The position numbers and the translations under genes were made by a program. Shown one piece after another: positions 16,096-26,446 of a stretch of 64,000 nt of DNA. This stretch comes from CAJQQK01 sp963696075 (GTDB lineage: Bacteria; Pseudomonadota; Alphaproteobacteria; Rhizobiales; Hyphomicrobiaceae). Each line of letters opens with the position of its first letter. Within the stretch, counting starts at the first letter, position 1. Below the pieces are notes generated by a model, which ran no database searches, was not told the origin of the DNA, and saw only the letters and a program-made list of their open reading frames with translations. The stretch lies in NCBI GenBank assembly GCA_963696075.1, contig CAVOJD010000020.1:1-64000 (forward strand), given 5' to 3'.

Positions 16096-17316
16096 AGCCC
16101 GCCGATTGGCCACGGTACATGATTGCCAAAAAGCTGAGCGACGGGCAGGTAGCCTACTATTGGAACGCTCGCAAGGCTGACATCGAGGCGGGTTTTTCGC
16201 TGCACCGCGAGGCCCTCGGTACGTCGTACGGAGACGCGATCAAGCGAGCGTTTTTCCTGAACGAACACCTTGATGCATGGCGGGATGGACGTTCGTCCGA
16301 GAGATCACTCGATGCAGGTCCCCGATACGGTACCGTTGATTGGTGGCTCGAGACCTACACGCGGTCACCAGCATTTGTGAAGCTGAAGGAACGAACCAAG
16401 CCGTCGTACCGCTATCAGCTTCGTGCGCTGGCAGACATCGAAACGACGACGGGTGCAAGGCTGGGTGACTTGCCTGCCAAGTCGATTACGCCAGCAGCCG
16501 TTGACAAGATCTACGAGCGCCTACGTGGCGGCAAGGACGGTACCAAGTTCCGCCATGCGAACCATACCATCGATATAGCGAAGAAGGCCTGGACCGTCGT
16601 TCAGCGCACCCATGCCCATCTGTTCCAGCCATCTAACCCATTCGTCGGCCTGACGCGCTTCCGTAGTACGACAACGATCAAGCATGCAACGCGAGGCGAA
16701 GCTTATGCATTGAGCGACGCCATCCGCAACTACGGCCATCCGCATCTGGCGATTGTCCCGCTAGTTTGTTTCGAATGGCTGCAACGCCCCGAGAACATTC
16801 TGGCAGGGCACCTTCGATGGACGGACTATCGCCCGGATGAACGGCCGGACTGCGTTCGCATTCTCCATCACAAGACGGGCGAGATCGTTTGGCATCCTCT
16901 CTCTGCAACGCGGGGAGCACTTCTACCCCGAACTCGAGGCGTATCTCGCGACGCTGGACCGCGCGGCGATTCCCATCGTCATCAGCCCCGGCAAGAAGGG
17001 GCCACCCAGGCCGTATTCGTTTTCGTATGCAAAGCGGATCGTGCGCGAGGCCCGTCGCGCAGCCGGCCTGCCCGAACACATCACCATGACGGCCTGCCGG
17101 CATGGCGGCATGACCGAACTCGGCGATGCCGAATTGACCGAACAAGGCGTCATGAGCCTGTCGGGTCACCGGACCCCAGATGCCGCTCGCGGCTACGTCA
17201 AGAAGACAGATGTTCAACGGCTGGCGGCCGCCAAGAAGCGGCGCGCCTGGGTGCAGAAATTAGAACACCCACAGAACGAGAGTCAGAATGAACCTCGGAT
17301 TCGAGAGTCAGAATGA
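16092..17316 (+). pseudogene. tyrosine recombinase (island integrase), frameshifted
   Basis: Starts at GTG 16092 with a GTGA overlap to the Xis-like gene. The first frame codes for the N-terminal SAM-like domain and the first catalytic part (Arg in EWLQRPENIL; Lys in LHHKTGE). Near 16900-16915 the similarity jumps to the +1 frame, which gives GEHFYPELEAYL, CRHGGM, SGHRT and the nucleophile Tyr in RGYVKKT before stopping at 17316. Both halves are well kept, so the lesion is recent, a sequencing error, or less likely a programmed shift. The gene ends about 60 bases from the tRNA-Arg 3' end, the usual attachment site for this family. Confidence 0.85.
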
Positions 17317-17373
17317 CCCTCCATAAGAACATTCGCTCTTATTCTAACTCATTGACTAAAAACAAAGAAAACA

Positions 17374-17450
17374 TGGCGACCCCGACAGGATTCGAACCTG
17401 TGACCCTCAGATTAGGAATCTGATGCTCTATCCTGCTGAGCTACGGGGCC
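17374..17450 (-). tRNA. tRNA-Arg (anticodon CCT)
   Basis: On the minus strand: acceptor GGCCCCG pairs with CGGGGTC (one G-T pair), anticodon arm TCAGA-TTCCTAA-TCTGA gives anticodon CCT, and the T arm contains GGTTCGAATCC. CCA is encoded (17374-17376). The 3' end points to the integrase module on its left, so this tRNA is the likely attB of the island. Confidence 0.95.
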
Positions 17451-17905
17451 GATGTCGCGGACACTAAAACGAACGCAGCGTCTTTTCCAGACCGCCTTAT
17501 CAGCGCGTGCAGTGACTGGGATCGCGGAGCATCGCAGCACGCGTGGAAAGCCGCTCCCGCATCGGTCTGATCCGGAGCCCCGAACGAGTTGCCCATGAAA
17601 CGTAAAGTGCCCATGAAACGCAAAGACCGGAGGGTGGACACCATCGCGTCGCACGCCACAAGGGAGCACCGTCACACTCCCCAAGTCACACTCCCCAAGT
17701 CACACTCCCCAAGTCACCGGCCCGCATCTCACAGGCCCGCATCATCACCGCAAAATCATAAACCGAATGTCCGACCCCATTATGACGGTTGCGGCTGACG
17801 TGTGGCGTGCTAACGTCTATATCCCAAGAGAAGGTCGGGCACCGTCCTTGACGCGTGCGCAAACAACTGACCCGCCGTCACGAGGAAACCGGAGGAAATA
17901 TCTCT
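17451..17905. other. 455-bp gene-free stretch upstream of the peptide transporter
   Basis: Holds simple repeats (17591-17625, two copies of CCCATGAAACG.AAAG; 17671-17717, a 14-bp tandem) and a Pro/His-rich short open frame that I take as chance. The last 150 bases should contain the transporter promoter, but no clear -35/-10 pair stands out. Confidence 0.45.
17671..17717. repeat. 14-bp tandem repeat, 3.4 copies
   Basis: GTCACACTCCCCAA is repeated exactly at 17671, 17685 and 17699, followed by a partial GTCAC to 17717. No reading frame needs it; slippage is the likely origin. Confidence 0.95.
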
Positions 17906-19507
17906 ATGCGAAAAACGAGCATGGCTCTGCTCGCCGTTGCTGCGGCAGCTGCCGGCGCGATTGCGCCAACTGTAGCGTTCGCGCAGAAATCAGGTGGCAT
18001 CCTGAAAATCTACCATCGCGGTAACCCGCCAAGCGCATCCATTCATGAAGAAGCGACGACCAACACGGTCATGCCGTTCCAGGTCGTCTATAACAACCTC
18101 GTCGAGTTCGACCCGAAGAAGCCGCTGAACTCGATCGACACGATCATTCCGGACCTCGCCACGAAGTGGTCCTGGGACGACAGCAAGACCAAGCTGACCT
18201 TCGAATTGCGCCAGGATGTCAAATGGCACGACGGCAAGCCGTTCACGGCGAAAGACGTCCAGTGCACGTGGGACATGCTGCTCGGCAAGTCGAAGCAGCG
18301 CCTGCGCAAGAACCCACGCTCGATCTGGTACCACAACCTCGAGAGCGTTTCCGTCGATGGCGACACCAAGGTCACTTTCAACCTGAAGACCCCACAGCCG
18401 GCCTTTCTGATGCTGCTGGCGTCCGGCTACTCGCCGGTCTATGCGTGCCACGTTTCCGCTGCCGACATGCGCACGAAGCCGATCGGCACCGGCCCGTTCA
18501 AGTTCGTCGAGTTCAAGCAGAACCAGTCGATCACGCTCGCCAAGAACGAGAATTACTTCAAGAAGGGCCTGCCCTACCTTGATGGCATCGAGTTCAAGAT
18601 CATCAAGAGCCGTTCGACGCGCATTCTGGCCTTCGCCGCCGGCGAATTCGACATGACGTTCGCAACCGACGTGTCGATCCCGCTGATGAAGGACGTGAAG
18701 GCAAACGCCCCGAAAGCTGTTTGCGAAGTCGTCCCGACCGGCGTTTCAACCAACCTGATCGTCAATTCATCAACGGCTCCGTTCGACAATGCGGACGTCC
18801 GCACGGCGATGGCCCTGACGATCGATCGCGACGAATACATCAAGATCCTCAGCGAAGGCTATTTCCAGAAGGGCACCGCCATGCTCGCCCCTCCGGAAGG
18901 CCGCTGGGCGATGCCTGAAGAAATGATGAATACGATCCCTGGCTACAATCCGGATGTCGCCGGCAACCGCGAGAAGGCCCGCAAGATCATGGAGGGGCTC
19001 GGCTACACCAAGGACAACCCCCTCAAGATCAAGGTCTCGACGCGTAACACCGCGATCTATCGGGATCCGGCCGTGATCCTCATCGACCAGCTCAAGCTGA
19101 TCAATGTCGAGGCCGAACTTGAAGTGATCGAGACGTCGCAGTGGCACGCCAAGGTCGCCCGTAAGGACTACCAGGTCGGCCTCAACCTGACGGGCGTCGG
19201 CGTCGACGATCCGGACGTCAACCTCTACGAAAACTACTGGTGCACCTCGCAGCGCAACTATACCGGCTACTGCAACAAGGATCTCGAAAAGCTGATCCAG
19301 AAGCAGTCGTCCATTGCCGACTACGAAGAACGGCGCAAGCTCGTTTGGGAGATCGACAAGAAGCTGCAGGAAGACGTCGCACGGCCGATTATCTATCACG
19401 GCAAGAACGCGACGTGCTGGCATCCCCACGTCAAGGGCTTCGTCCACCCGCAGAACTCGTCGTACAACGCTTGGCGCCAGTACGAGCACGTGTGGATGGA
19501 CAAGTAG
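17906..19507 (+). CDS. peptide ABC transporter substrate-binding protein (SBP family 5)
   Basis: 533 residues from ATG 17906, behind GGAGG. A Sec signal peptide ends near residue 26 (IAPTVAFA). The mature part has the family-5 pattern: YNNLVEFDP, WSWDDSKTKLTFELRQDVKWHDGKPFTAKDV and later GTGPFKF. It binds peptides or related ligands in the periplasm and hands them to the two permeases encoded next. A strong hairpin and 228 bases separate it from the permease gene, consistent with higher expression of the binding protein. The ligand cannot be read from sequence; di- or oligopeptides, opines and heme are known ligands in this family. Confidence 0.93.
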   Translation: MRKTSMALLAVAAAAAGAIAPTVAFAQKSGGILKIYHRGNPPSASIHEEATTNTVMPFQVVYNNLVEFDPKKPLNSIDTIIPDLATKWSWDDSKTKLTFELRQDVKWHDGKPFTAKDVQCTWDMLLGKSKQRLRKNPRSIWYHNLESVSVDGDTKVTFNLKTPQPAFLMLLASGYSPVYACHVSAADMRTKPIGTGPFKFVEFKQNQSITLAKNENYFKKGLPYLDGIEFKIIKSRSTRILAFAAGEFDMTFATDVSIPLMKDVKANAPKAVCEVVPTGVSTNLIVNSSTAPFDNADVRTAMALTIDRDEYIKILSEGYFQKGTAMLAPPEGRWAMPEEMMNTIPGYNPDVAGNREKARKIMEGLGYTKDNPLKIKVSTRNTAIYRDPAVILIDQLKLINVEAELEVIETSQWHAKVARKDYQVGLNLTGVGVDDPDVNLYENYWCTSQRNYTGYCNKDLEKLIQKQSSIADYEERRKLVWEIDKKLQEDVARPIIYHGKNATCWHPHVKGFVHPQNSSYNAWRQYEHVWMDK

Positions 19508-19584
19508 TCCACGCGTCTGGCCTCCGTCTGTCGTGGCTGCGGCCACCGGCAGACGGGCCTCTCGGGAATTGTCCTGATGTCAAC

Positions 19585-19620
19585 GCGCAGGGCGCAAGGC
19601 CGGAACCTTGCACCCTGCGC
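19585..19620 (+). promoter_or_regulatory. 15-bp stem-loop between binding-protein and permease genes
   Basis: GCGCAGGGCGCAAGG (19585-19599) pairs with CCTTGCACCCTGCGC (19606-19620) with one mismatch and a 6-base loop. No T-tract follows, so it fits an mRNA-stabilising stem or leaky attenuator that lets the binding protein exceed the membrane components. Confidence 0.7.
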
Positions 19621-19735
19621 TGACGATTGAAACAATCCAACGGCTGCGCGGTGATGTACGTCGCGATTTTCACCGCGCCCCATTTTTCGCGTTTGGAACG
19701 TCGCTCTCACGGGCTTGCCAAAGGGAAAATGATCC

Positions 19736-20680
19736 ATGACCGGCTACATGATCCGGCGTTTGTTGCTGATGATCCTCACGTTGTTCGGGATGTCCATCCT
19801 GATCTTCGTGATGCTTCGCCTCGTGCCCGGCAACATCTCGGATATCCTGTTCGACTCCGCCGGTTTCGTTGACCCGGCCGAAAAAGCCCGCCTCGAGGCC
19901 GAACTCGGCCTCAACCTGCCGATTTGGACCCAATATTGGAATTGGATCGGCGGCCTGCTGCAGGGCGATCTCGGCTACACCTACGTTTCCGAGAAGCCGA
20001 CGATCGACGAGATCGCACCGCGTATTCCCATCACTGCGAAACTCGCGGGCCTCGCCCTGTTCTTCTCGGTACTGTTGGGTGTGCCGCTCGGCGTCATCAG
20101 CGCCGTCAAGCAGGACACCTGGCTCGACTATTTCCTGCGCATCGTCTCGCTTTCAGGCCTGTCCCTGCCGTCGTTCTGGCTCGGCCTGCTGGTACTGACA
20201 GCCTTCGTGCAGTGGTTCGGCTGGATCCCGATCTACACCGACGCGCCCGAAACCTGGTATGAGGAACTCGCCCTCCTCAGCATTCCCGCTGCCGCCGTCG
20301 GCTTCCGCGCCTCCGCCCTGATCATGCGCCTCACGCGATCTTCGATGCTCGAAGTGATGCGCCAGGACTATATCCGCACCGCGCGCGCCAAGGGCGCCTC
20401 CGAGAACACCGTCAACTATGACCACGCCCTGCGCAACGCCGTCCTGCCGGTGATCACGATCATCGGTATCGAAGCCGCGTTCCTGATCGGCGGCCTGATC
20501 GTCACCGAGACCGTGTTCAACATCCCTGGCGTTGCGCGCTTCCTCGTCGAGGCGATCCAGTGGCGCGATTATCCCGTGGTCCAGAACCTGGTGATGTTCA
20601 TCGCGCTCGTCGTCGTGGTGATCAACTTCCTGGTCGACATGGCGTACGCAGCACTCGACCCGCGCATCAAGTACGAATGA
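19736..20680 (+). CDS. peptide ABC transporter permease, DppB-like
   Basis: 314 residues with the DppB/OppB layout: a first membrane helix (MIRRLLLMILTLFGMSILIFVML), a periplasmic loop with PGNISD, and five more helices. The EAA loop EVMRQDYIRTARAKGASENT couples to the ATPases, and the end DPRIKYE is typical. It forms the inner-membrane channel with the DppC-like protein. The gene lies second in the transporter operon, 65 bases before the next permease. Confidence 0.92.
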   Translation: MTGYMIRRLLLMILTLFGMSILIFVMLRLVPGNISDILFDSAGFVDPAEKARLEAELGLNLPIWTQYWNWIGGLLQGDLGYTYVSEKPTIDEIAPRIPITAKLAGLALFFSVLLGVPLGVISAVKQDTWLDYFLRIVSLSGLSLPSFWLGLLVLTAFVQWFGWIPIYTDAPETWYEELALLSIPAAAVGFRASALIMRLTRSSMLEVMRQDYIRTARAKGASENTVNYDHALRNAVLPVITIIGIEAAFLIGGLIVTETVFNIPGVARFLVEAIQWRDYPVVQNLVMFIALVVVVINFLVDMAYAALDPRIKYE

Positions 20681-20745
20681 TGATAGTCCCGCCGCCCCCC
20701 ATGTCTGGCCCTGGCCAACCGTAAGCTCAACACTGGAGACACCTC

Positions 20746-21639
20746 GTGGCAACCGTCGACCAACAAGCCGAACTCGAAAAGGCCGGCGCCAACGTTGAAG
20801 GCCGTTTCGGTTCGTTCCTGCACTGGTGCCGTTCCTATCCGCTCGGCGCCATCGGCGGCGTCATCACGTTGCTGTTCGTCCTCGTCGCGGTGTTCGCCGG
20901 CTTCATCACCGGCTATGACCCGACCTCGACCAACTCGGCATCTTCACTCGCAGCACCAGGCGCCAACCACGTCCTCGGGGCGGACTTCATGGGCCGCGAC
21001 ATGTGGAGCCGCATCGCCTACGGCGCCCGCATTTCCCTCATCGTCGGCATCGGCTCGGCCGTCATCGGCACGGTCATCGGCACCATCATCGGTCTTGCCA
21101 GCGGCTACATCGGCGGCTGGTTCGATCTCATCATGCAACGCCTGATCGACATCATGCAGGCGCTTCCCTTGCTCGTCATGGCGCTCCTGATGGCCGCCGC
21201 CCTCGGCCCCTCGCTTGTCAACACGATGATCGCCATCGCCATCCCGCTCATTCCGCAAAGCGCGCGCGTCATCCGCGCCAACACACTGGCACTCCGCGAG
21301 ATGCCGTACGTCGAGGCATCAAAGGCCGTCGGCATGAGCGAGTGGCGCATCGCCGTCCAGCACATCTTGCCGAACACCCTCGCCCCCCTTATCGTGCTCG
21401 GCACTGCCAAGCTCGGCTCGGCGATTCTCACGGAAGCCTCCCTGTCGTTCCTCGGCCTTGGCATCCCCGAGCCACATCCCTCCTGGGGCCGCATGCTGTC
21501 TGAATCGGCTGCGGAGTATATGCGCGCAGCGCCCTGGCTGGTGATCTTCCCGGGCATCGCGATCTCTCTCGCGGTATTCGGCACGAACCTCCTCGGTGAT
21601 GCGGTCCGTGACATCCTCGACCCGCGTCAGCGTGGCTGA
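20746..21639 (+). CDS. peptide ABC transporter permease, DppC-like
   Basis: 297 residues of the DppC/OppC type. An N-terminal helix (LGAIGGVITLLFVLVAVFAGFI) is followed by the marker HVLGADFMGRDMWSRIAYGARISL and five further helices. The EAA loop is REMPYVEASKAVGMSEWRI, and the C-terminal marker is GDAVRDILDPRQRG. GTG start at 20746. It pairs with the DppB-like permease. Confidence 0.92.
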   Translation: MATVDQQAELEKAGANVEGRFGSFLHWCRSYPLGAIGGVITLLFVLVAVFAGFITGYDPTSTNSASSLAAPGANHVLGADFMGRDMWSRIAYGARISLIVGIGSAVIGTVIGTIIGLASGYIGGWFDLIMQRLIDIMQALPLLVMALLMAAALGPSLVNTMIAIAIPLIPQSARVIRANTLALREMPYVEASKAVGMSEWRIAVQHILPNTLAPLIVLGTAKLGSAILTEASLSFLGLGIPEPHPSWGRMLSESAAEYMRAAPWLVIFPGIAISLAVFGTNLLGDAVRDILDPRQRG

Positions 21640-21710
21640 CGGCCGGGCAGCCTGCCCTTATCGACCACCCCGCCGGCGGCCTGTCGCCCCGGCCGAAAAC
21701 AGGAATCGAT

Positions 21711-22782
<1,072 letters not shown>

Positions 22783-22790
<8 letters not shown>

Positions 22791-23820
22791 CACTGACACC
22801 ACCATGCCTGCGAACCAGACCGAGAAAACCGCCGTCACAGGCGCTGCCAAGGCGCCCGTTCTTGAGGTCGTCGACCTGAAGAAGCACTTCCCCGTGAAGA
22901 AGGGCCTGTTTCAAAAAGTCGTCGGCCAGGTCTACGCCGTCGACGGCGTATCCTTCACGATCAACGAGGGCGAGACCCTTGGCCTCGTCGGCGAGTCCGG
23001 CTGTGGCAAGTCGACGGTCGGCCGCACCCTGTTGCGCCTGATCGAACCGACCGCCGGCGCCATCAAGATCGACGGCCAGGACATCACGCATCTGTCGGGC
23101 AATGATCTGCGCCCGTACCGCCGTGAGATGCAGATCATCTTCCAGGACCCCTTCTCCTCCCTCGACCCGCGCATGACGGCCGGCGACATCGTTGGCGAAC
23201 CGCTCTCCGTCCACGGCATCGGTGACAGCAGAAGCGGCCGCCGCGAGATGGTGGCCGAACTGTTCGAGCGCGTCGGCCTGCGTCGCGCCCAGATGGACAA
23301 CTTCCCCCATCAGTTCTCTGGTGGTCAGCGCCAGCGTATCGGCATCGCCCGCGCGCTCGCCTTGAACCCCAAGCTGATCATCGGCGACGAACCCGTCTCC
23401 GCCCTCGACGTGTCAATCCAGGCTCAGGTCATCAACCTGCTCCTCGACCTTCAGGCCGAGCGCAAACTCTCCTACCTCTTCATCTCCCACAACCTCGCCG
23501 TCGTCGAGCACATCTCCCACCGCATCGCGGTCATGTACCTCGGCCGCATCGTCGAGTACGCCGACAAGAAGACGATCTTCCGCGACCCCAAACACCCCTA
23601 TACGGTTGCACTGCTCTCCGCCGTCCCCGTGCCCGACCCGACCCTGAAGCGCGACAAGATCGTGCTCGAAGGCGACGTGCCGAGCCCGGTGAACCCGCCG
23701 TCCGGCTGCCACTTCCACACCCGCTGCCCCTTCGCCGAGGAACAGTGCCGCGTGGAAAGCCCGCCGCTGCGCGAGATCAACCCGAACCATTGGGCCGCCT
23801 GCCACTTCGCCAAGCCCTGA
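22783..23820 (+). CDS. peptide ABC transporter ATPase, DppF-like
   Basis: 345 residues from ATG 22783, inside the end of the DppD-like gene (ATGGCTGA overlap). Walker A GESGCGKST, Q-loop IIFQDPFSSLDPRM, signature FSGGQRQRIGIARAL, Walker B LIIGDEPVSALDVS and an H-loop (FISHNLAVV) are intact, and the Cys-containing C-terminal extension (CHFHTRCPFAEEQC) is present. It forms a heterodimer with DppD. This closes a complete five-gene importer. The downstream MFS gene converges on it. Confidence 0.94.
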
Positions 23821-23906
23821 TCGGGCGGCAAAGCCCCCACTTCGTTAAATCACCGACGGCCACGATCGCCGCGGGGCACGGCGTGATTGCTTGGTCCGGG
23901 CCGGAC

Positions 23907-25169
23907 TTACTTCGGCCGGGCCGTGAAAAGCCCAACCAAGGCGGCCAGCCCGGCGAAGACGGCAAAGCAATAAAACGACGCCGAATAATCGCCCGTCACA
24001 TCGCGCAGCACACCTGAGATCAGCGGCCCCGCCGCCTGCGGCAACACCTGCGCCATCAGCGCAATTCCCCGGATCGCGCCATAGCTCTGCCGGCCGAAGA
24101 AATCCGCCCACGCGATCGGCAGCACCGTAAACATGCCGCCAAGCCCCACCCCGAACAGTCCCGCCGCCACGAAAGCTTCGTATTCGCTGGCCAGCGCCTC
24201 CATCAGCAGCACGCTACCCGTCAGGATCACCGCGGCAACGATCAGCGCCAGCCGCACCCCGGTCCGGCGCACGAAGACACCAAACAACAACCCAGACACC
24301 CCGGACATCAGCGAGAACGTACTCACCACCAGCGCCGCCATGGTCGGATCAATTCCGCGTTCGATCAGGAACGGCGCCTGGTGCAGACTGATCCCCGACT
24401 GCACCGGATAGACCAGTGCCGTATAAAGCATCAGCAGCCAGAACACCGGCGTGCGCATCGCCTCGCCACGCGTAAACTGGCGCGCCTCGACCGGTTTCGA
24501 ACCACCGCCCGCCGCCCCCGCACGCGCCCCATCGCCACCATCCGGCTCAAGGCCGAGATCCTCAGGCTGGCGCACCACAAACAGCCAGACCGGCACCAGC
24601 CCGACAACCAGGACCGCTCCCCCGACCGCCAGCCAACCCGTCCGCCATCCGTCATGATCAATCGCGAACTGCGCGATCAGCGGCATGCTCACCAGACCCG
24701 CCATCATTGCGACATTCGCAAGCGCCGTCGCAATCGCCCGGTGCCGCACGAACCATTTGTTGACCGCCCCGTAGATCCCGAGATCAAACGGCCCGGCAAA
24801 GCAGGTCCGCCCGATGCAGAAAGCCACATAGAAATAGATCAGCGACGGCGTGTAGGCGAGCGCGGCCACCGCCACCCCCGTTGCCCCGACCGCGAACGTG
24901 AGCATCGCCCGCGCCCCGTGCCGGTCAAGCATCGGCCCAAGCATCGGCGACAGAAACGCCGCCAACAGTCCGCCCAGCGACACCGCACCCGAAATCGCCG
25001 TCCGCGACCAGCCGAACTCCGTTGTCATCGGATCAACAAAGATCGACAGCGTCGCCACCGCCGGGCCCTGCCGCGCAAAGCCCGCGCAGCACACCGCGAA
25101 CAGCACGATCCAACCATAGAAAAAGGGAACCCGCCGGGCGATCGCGGCAGCCGCCAGATTGGCGCTCAT
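23907..25169 (-). CDS. MFS transporter, monocarboxylate/oxalate-formate antiporter-like
   Basis: 420 residues with 12 hydrophobic segments. The N-terminal PFFYGWIVLFAVCCAGFARQGP, the loop LDRHGARAMLT after helix 2 (MFS motif A position) and the segment NKWFVRHRAIATALANVAMMAG fit the monocarboxylate-carrier-like branch of MFS. A Gly/Ala-rich linker (about 205-220) separates the two six-helix halves. Substrate unknown, likely a small organic acid. It converges with the peptide transporter and diverges from the SNase-like gene. Confidence 0.88.
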   Translation of the reverse strand: MSANLAAAAIARRVPFFYGWIVLFAVCCAGFARQGPAVATLSIFVDPMTTEFGWSRTAISGAVSLGGLLAAFLSPMLGPMLDRHGARAMLTFAVGATGVAVAALAYTPSLIYFYVAFCIGRTCFAGPFDLGIYGAVNKWFVRHRAIATALANVAMMAGLVSMPLIAQFAIDHDGWRTGWLAVGGAVLVVGLVPVWLFVVRQPEDLGLEPDGGDGARAGAAGGGSKPVEARQFTRGEAMRTPVFWLLMLYTALVYPVQSGISLHQAPFLIERGIDPTMAALVVSTFSLMSGVSGLLFGVFVRRTGVRLALIVAAVILTGSVLLMEALASEYEAFVAAGLFGVGLGGMFTVLPIAWADFFGRQSYGAIRGIALMAQVLPQAAGPLISGVLRDVTGDYSASFYCFAVFAGLAALVGLFTARPK

Positions 25170-25290
25170 TGATGAACGTCTGGCCGGAAAAACAAATTGA
25201 TCAAGCTCGAACCCACTCTAGTTCTTTGGCGTGAGCCGCCATCGTGGCAAGGTTCGGCCGGAAACGAAAGCAAGGCGGACGGATCATCCC

Positions 25291-26370
25291 ATGGGCGTTG
25301 GACCGGCAGCAGGTGTTCCATGCCAGCGAGTTGGACGGCAGCGGGTTTCGCGCCGTCTCACCCGCGCAGCAACACGATTGTTTGCAACCGCAACACTCTC
25401 GGCACTCAGTGCGGTTTTTCTGCCAACAGTCTCGCACGCCTGCGATGCACCGCCCACAAGCCGCCATAACGCAATCCGCATCATCGACCCGCGCACAATC
25501 GAACTCGACGACAAGTCAACCATCAAGCTGTCCGCAATCCTGCCGCCGACCCGCTACGACAGCCCGGCTGCCCCGACCGAATTCAAGCCGGAGCAGACAG
25601 CACGCGCAGCCCTTGAAGACCTGATCAACTCAAACGGTCTCGCCATCGCCAGGGAGCGCGATACACCGGATCGCTACGGCCGCATTGTCGCGCATGTGTT
25701 TCTGAGCCCGCCCCCAACCAATGCCAATCCGAATACCAGTGCCAGTGCCAATGGCCCGACACCGATGGCGCCCCCGCCCCTGGAGCACTGGCTGCAGGCC
25801 CGGCTTGTCAGCGCCGGTCATGCCCGCGTCGCGCTGACCCCGGAAACAACGCCCCGCTGCGCCCGCCACCTCCTCACCCTTGAGGCGAACGCCGAGAAGC
25901 ATCAGCGCGGCCTGTGGCGCGAAGCCCTCTACCAGGCCAAACCAGCCGATGACCCAAGAGCGCTCCTCAAGCTGCGCAGCACCTTCCAGATCGTCACCGG
26001 CACCGTGTTCGCCACCGCCGTTCGAAAGAGCGCCGTCTATTTGAACTTCGCCGAGGATTGGCAACGCGATTTCACGGTGCGCATTGCAAAGTCCACCCTG
26101 AAACGAGCGAGCCTCTCACCAGACCGTCTCCGGCACTTGAGCGGCAGGACAATTCGCGTACGCGGCTGGATCGAACGGCGCGGCGGCCCCTTGATCACCG
26201 TATGGCGCCTTGAGCAGATCGAAATCATCAGTCAGGAACCGTCGGTTGGCTCAACCCGCCCCACCGATCTCTTTCTCGCGACCGATCTGGAGACCGTGGC
26301 GACACCTCCAACACGGCTGCACCCGGCAGACCAGACACCCGGCAACAAAAAAGCCCCGGCGCCAAAATAG
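25291..26370 (+). CDS. exported SNase-like (thermonuclease-fold) protein, catalytic site degenerate
   Basis: From ATG 25291 (359 residues) an N-terminal signal ends in LSALSAVFLPTVSHA; an in-frame start at 25231 is also open. Residues of the SNase fold can be followed: RIIDPRTIELDDKSTIKLSAI, a helix EQTARAALEDLINSNGLAI, DRYGRIVAHVFL and WLQARLVSAGHARV. The catalytic trio of active nucleases (Arg, Glu in the RLxGIDAPE loop, second Arg) is not intact: that loop reads KLSAILPP here, while DRYGR is kept. A binding role is therefore more likely than nuclease activity. The stop lies inside the stem of the carD terminator. Confidence 0.7.
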   Translation: MGVGPAAGVPCQRVGRQRVSRRLTRAATRLFATATLSALSAVFLPTVSHACDAPPTSRHNAIRIIDPRTIELDDKSTIKLSAILPPTRYDSPAAPTEFKPEQTARAALEDLINSNGLAIARERDTPDRYGRIVAHVFLSPPPTNANPNTSASANGPTPMAPPPLEHWLQARLVSAGHARVALTPETTPRCARHLLTLEANAEKHQRGLWREALYQAKPADDPRALLKLRSTFQIVTGTVFATAVRKSAVYLNFAEDWQRDFTVRIAKSTLKRASLSPDRLRHLSGRTIRVRGWIERRGGPLITVWRLEQIEIISQEPSVGSTRPTDLFLATDLETVATPPTRLHPADQTPGNKKAPAPK

Positions 26371-26380
26371 GCACCGGGGC
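26346..26380 (-). terminator. Rho-independent terminator of carD
   Basis: On the minus strand GCCCCGGTGCC pairs with GGCGCCGGGGC (one mismatch), followed by a TTTTTT tract (26347-26352). It lies about 65 bases past the carD stop. The stem also contains the stop codon of the convergent SNase-like gene. Confidence 0.88.
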
Positions 26381-26446
26381 TCCCGAACTGTTTCGTCAGA
26401 TCGCCTGATCAAGCATCAAGCCATCGTGACGCTTCTGCCGGCCGCC

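Noticed and set aside
17323..17342. ATAAGA...TCTTAT inverted repeat after the integrase as terminator or att core
   Set aside because: Only 6 A/T-rich pairs and no T-tract; too weak to call.
17671..17717. Tandem repeat considered as CRISPR
   Set aside because: Units are 14 bp and directly joined without spacers; no cas genes nearby.
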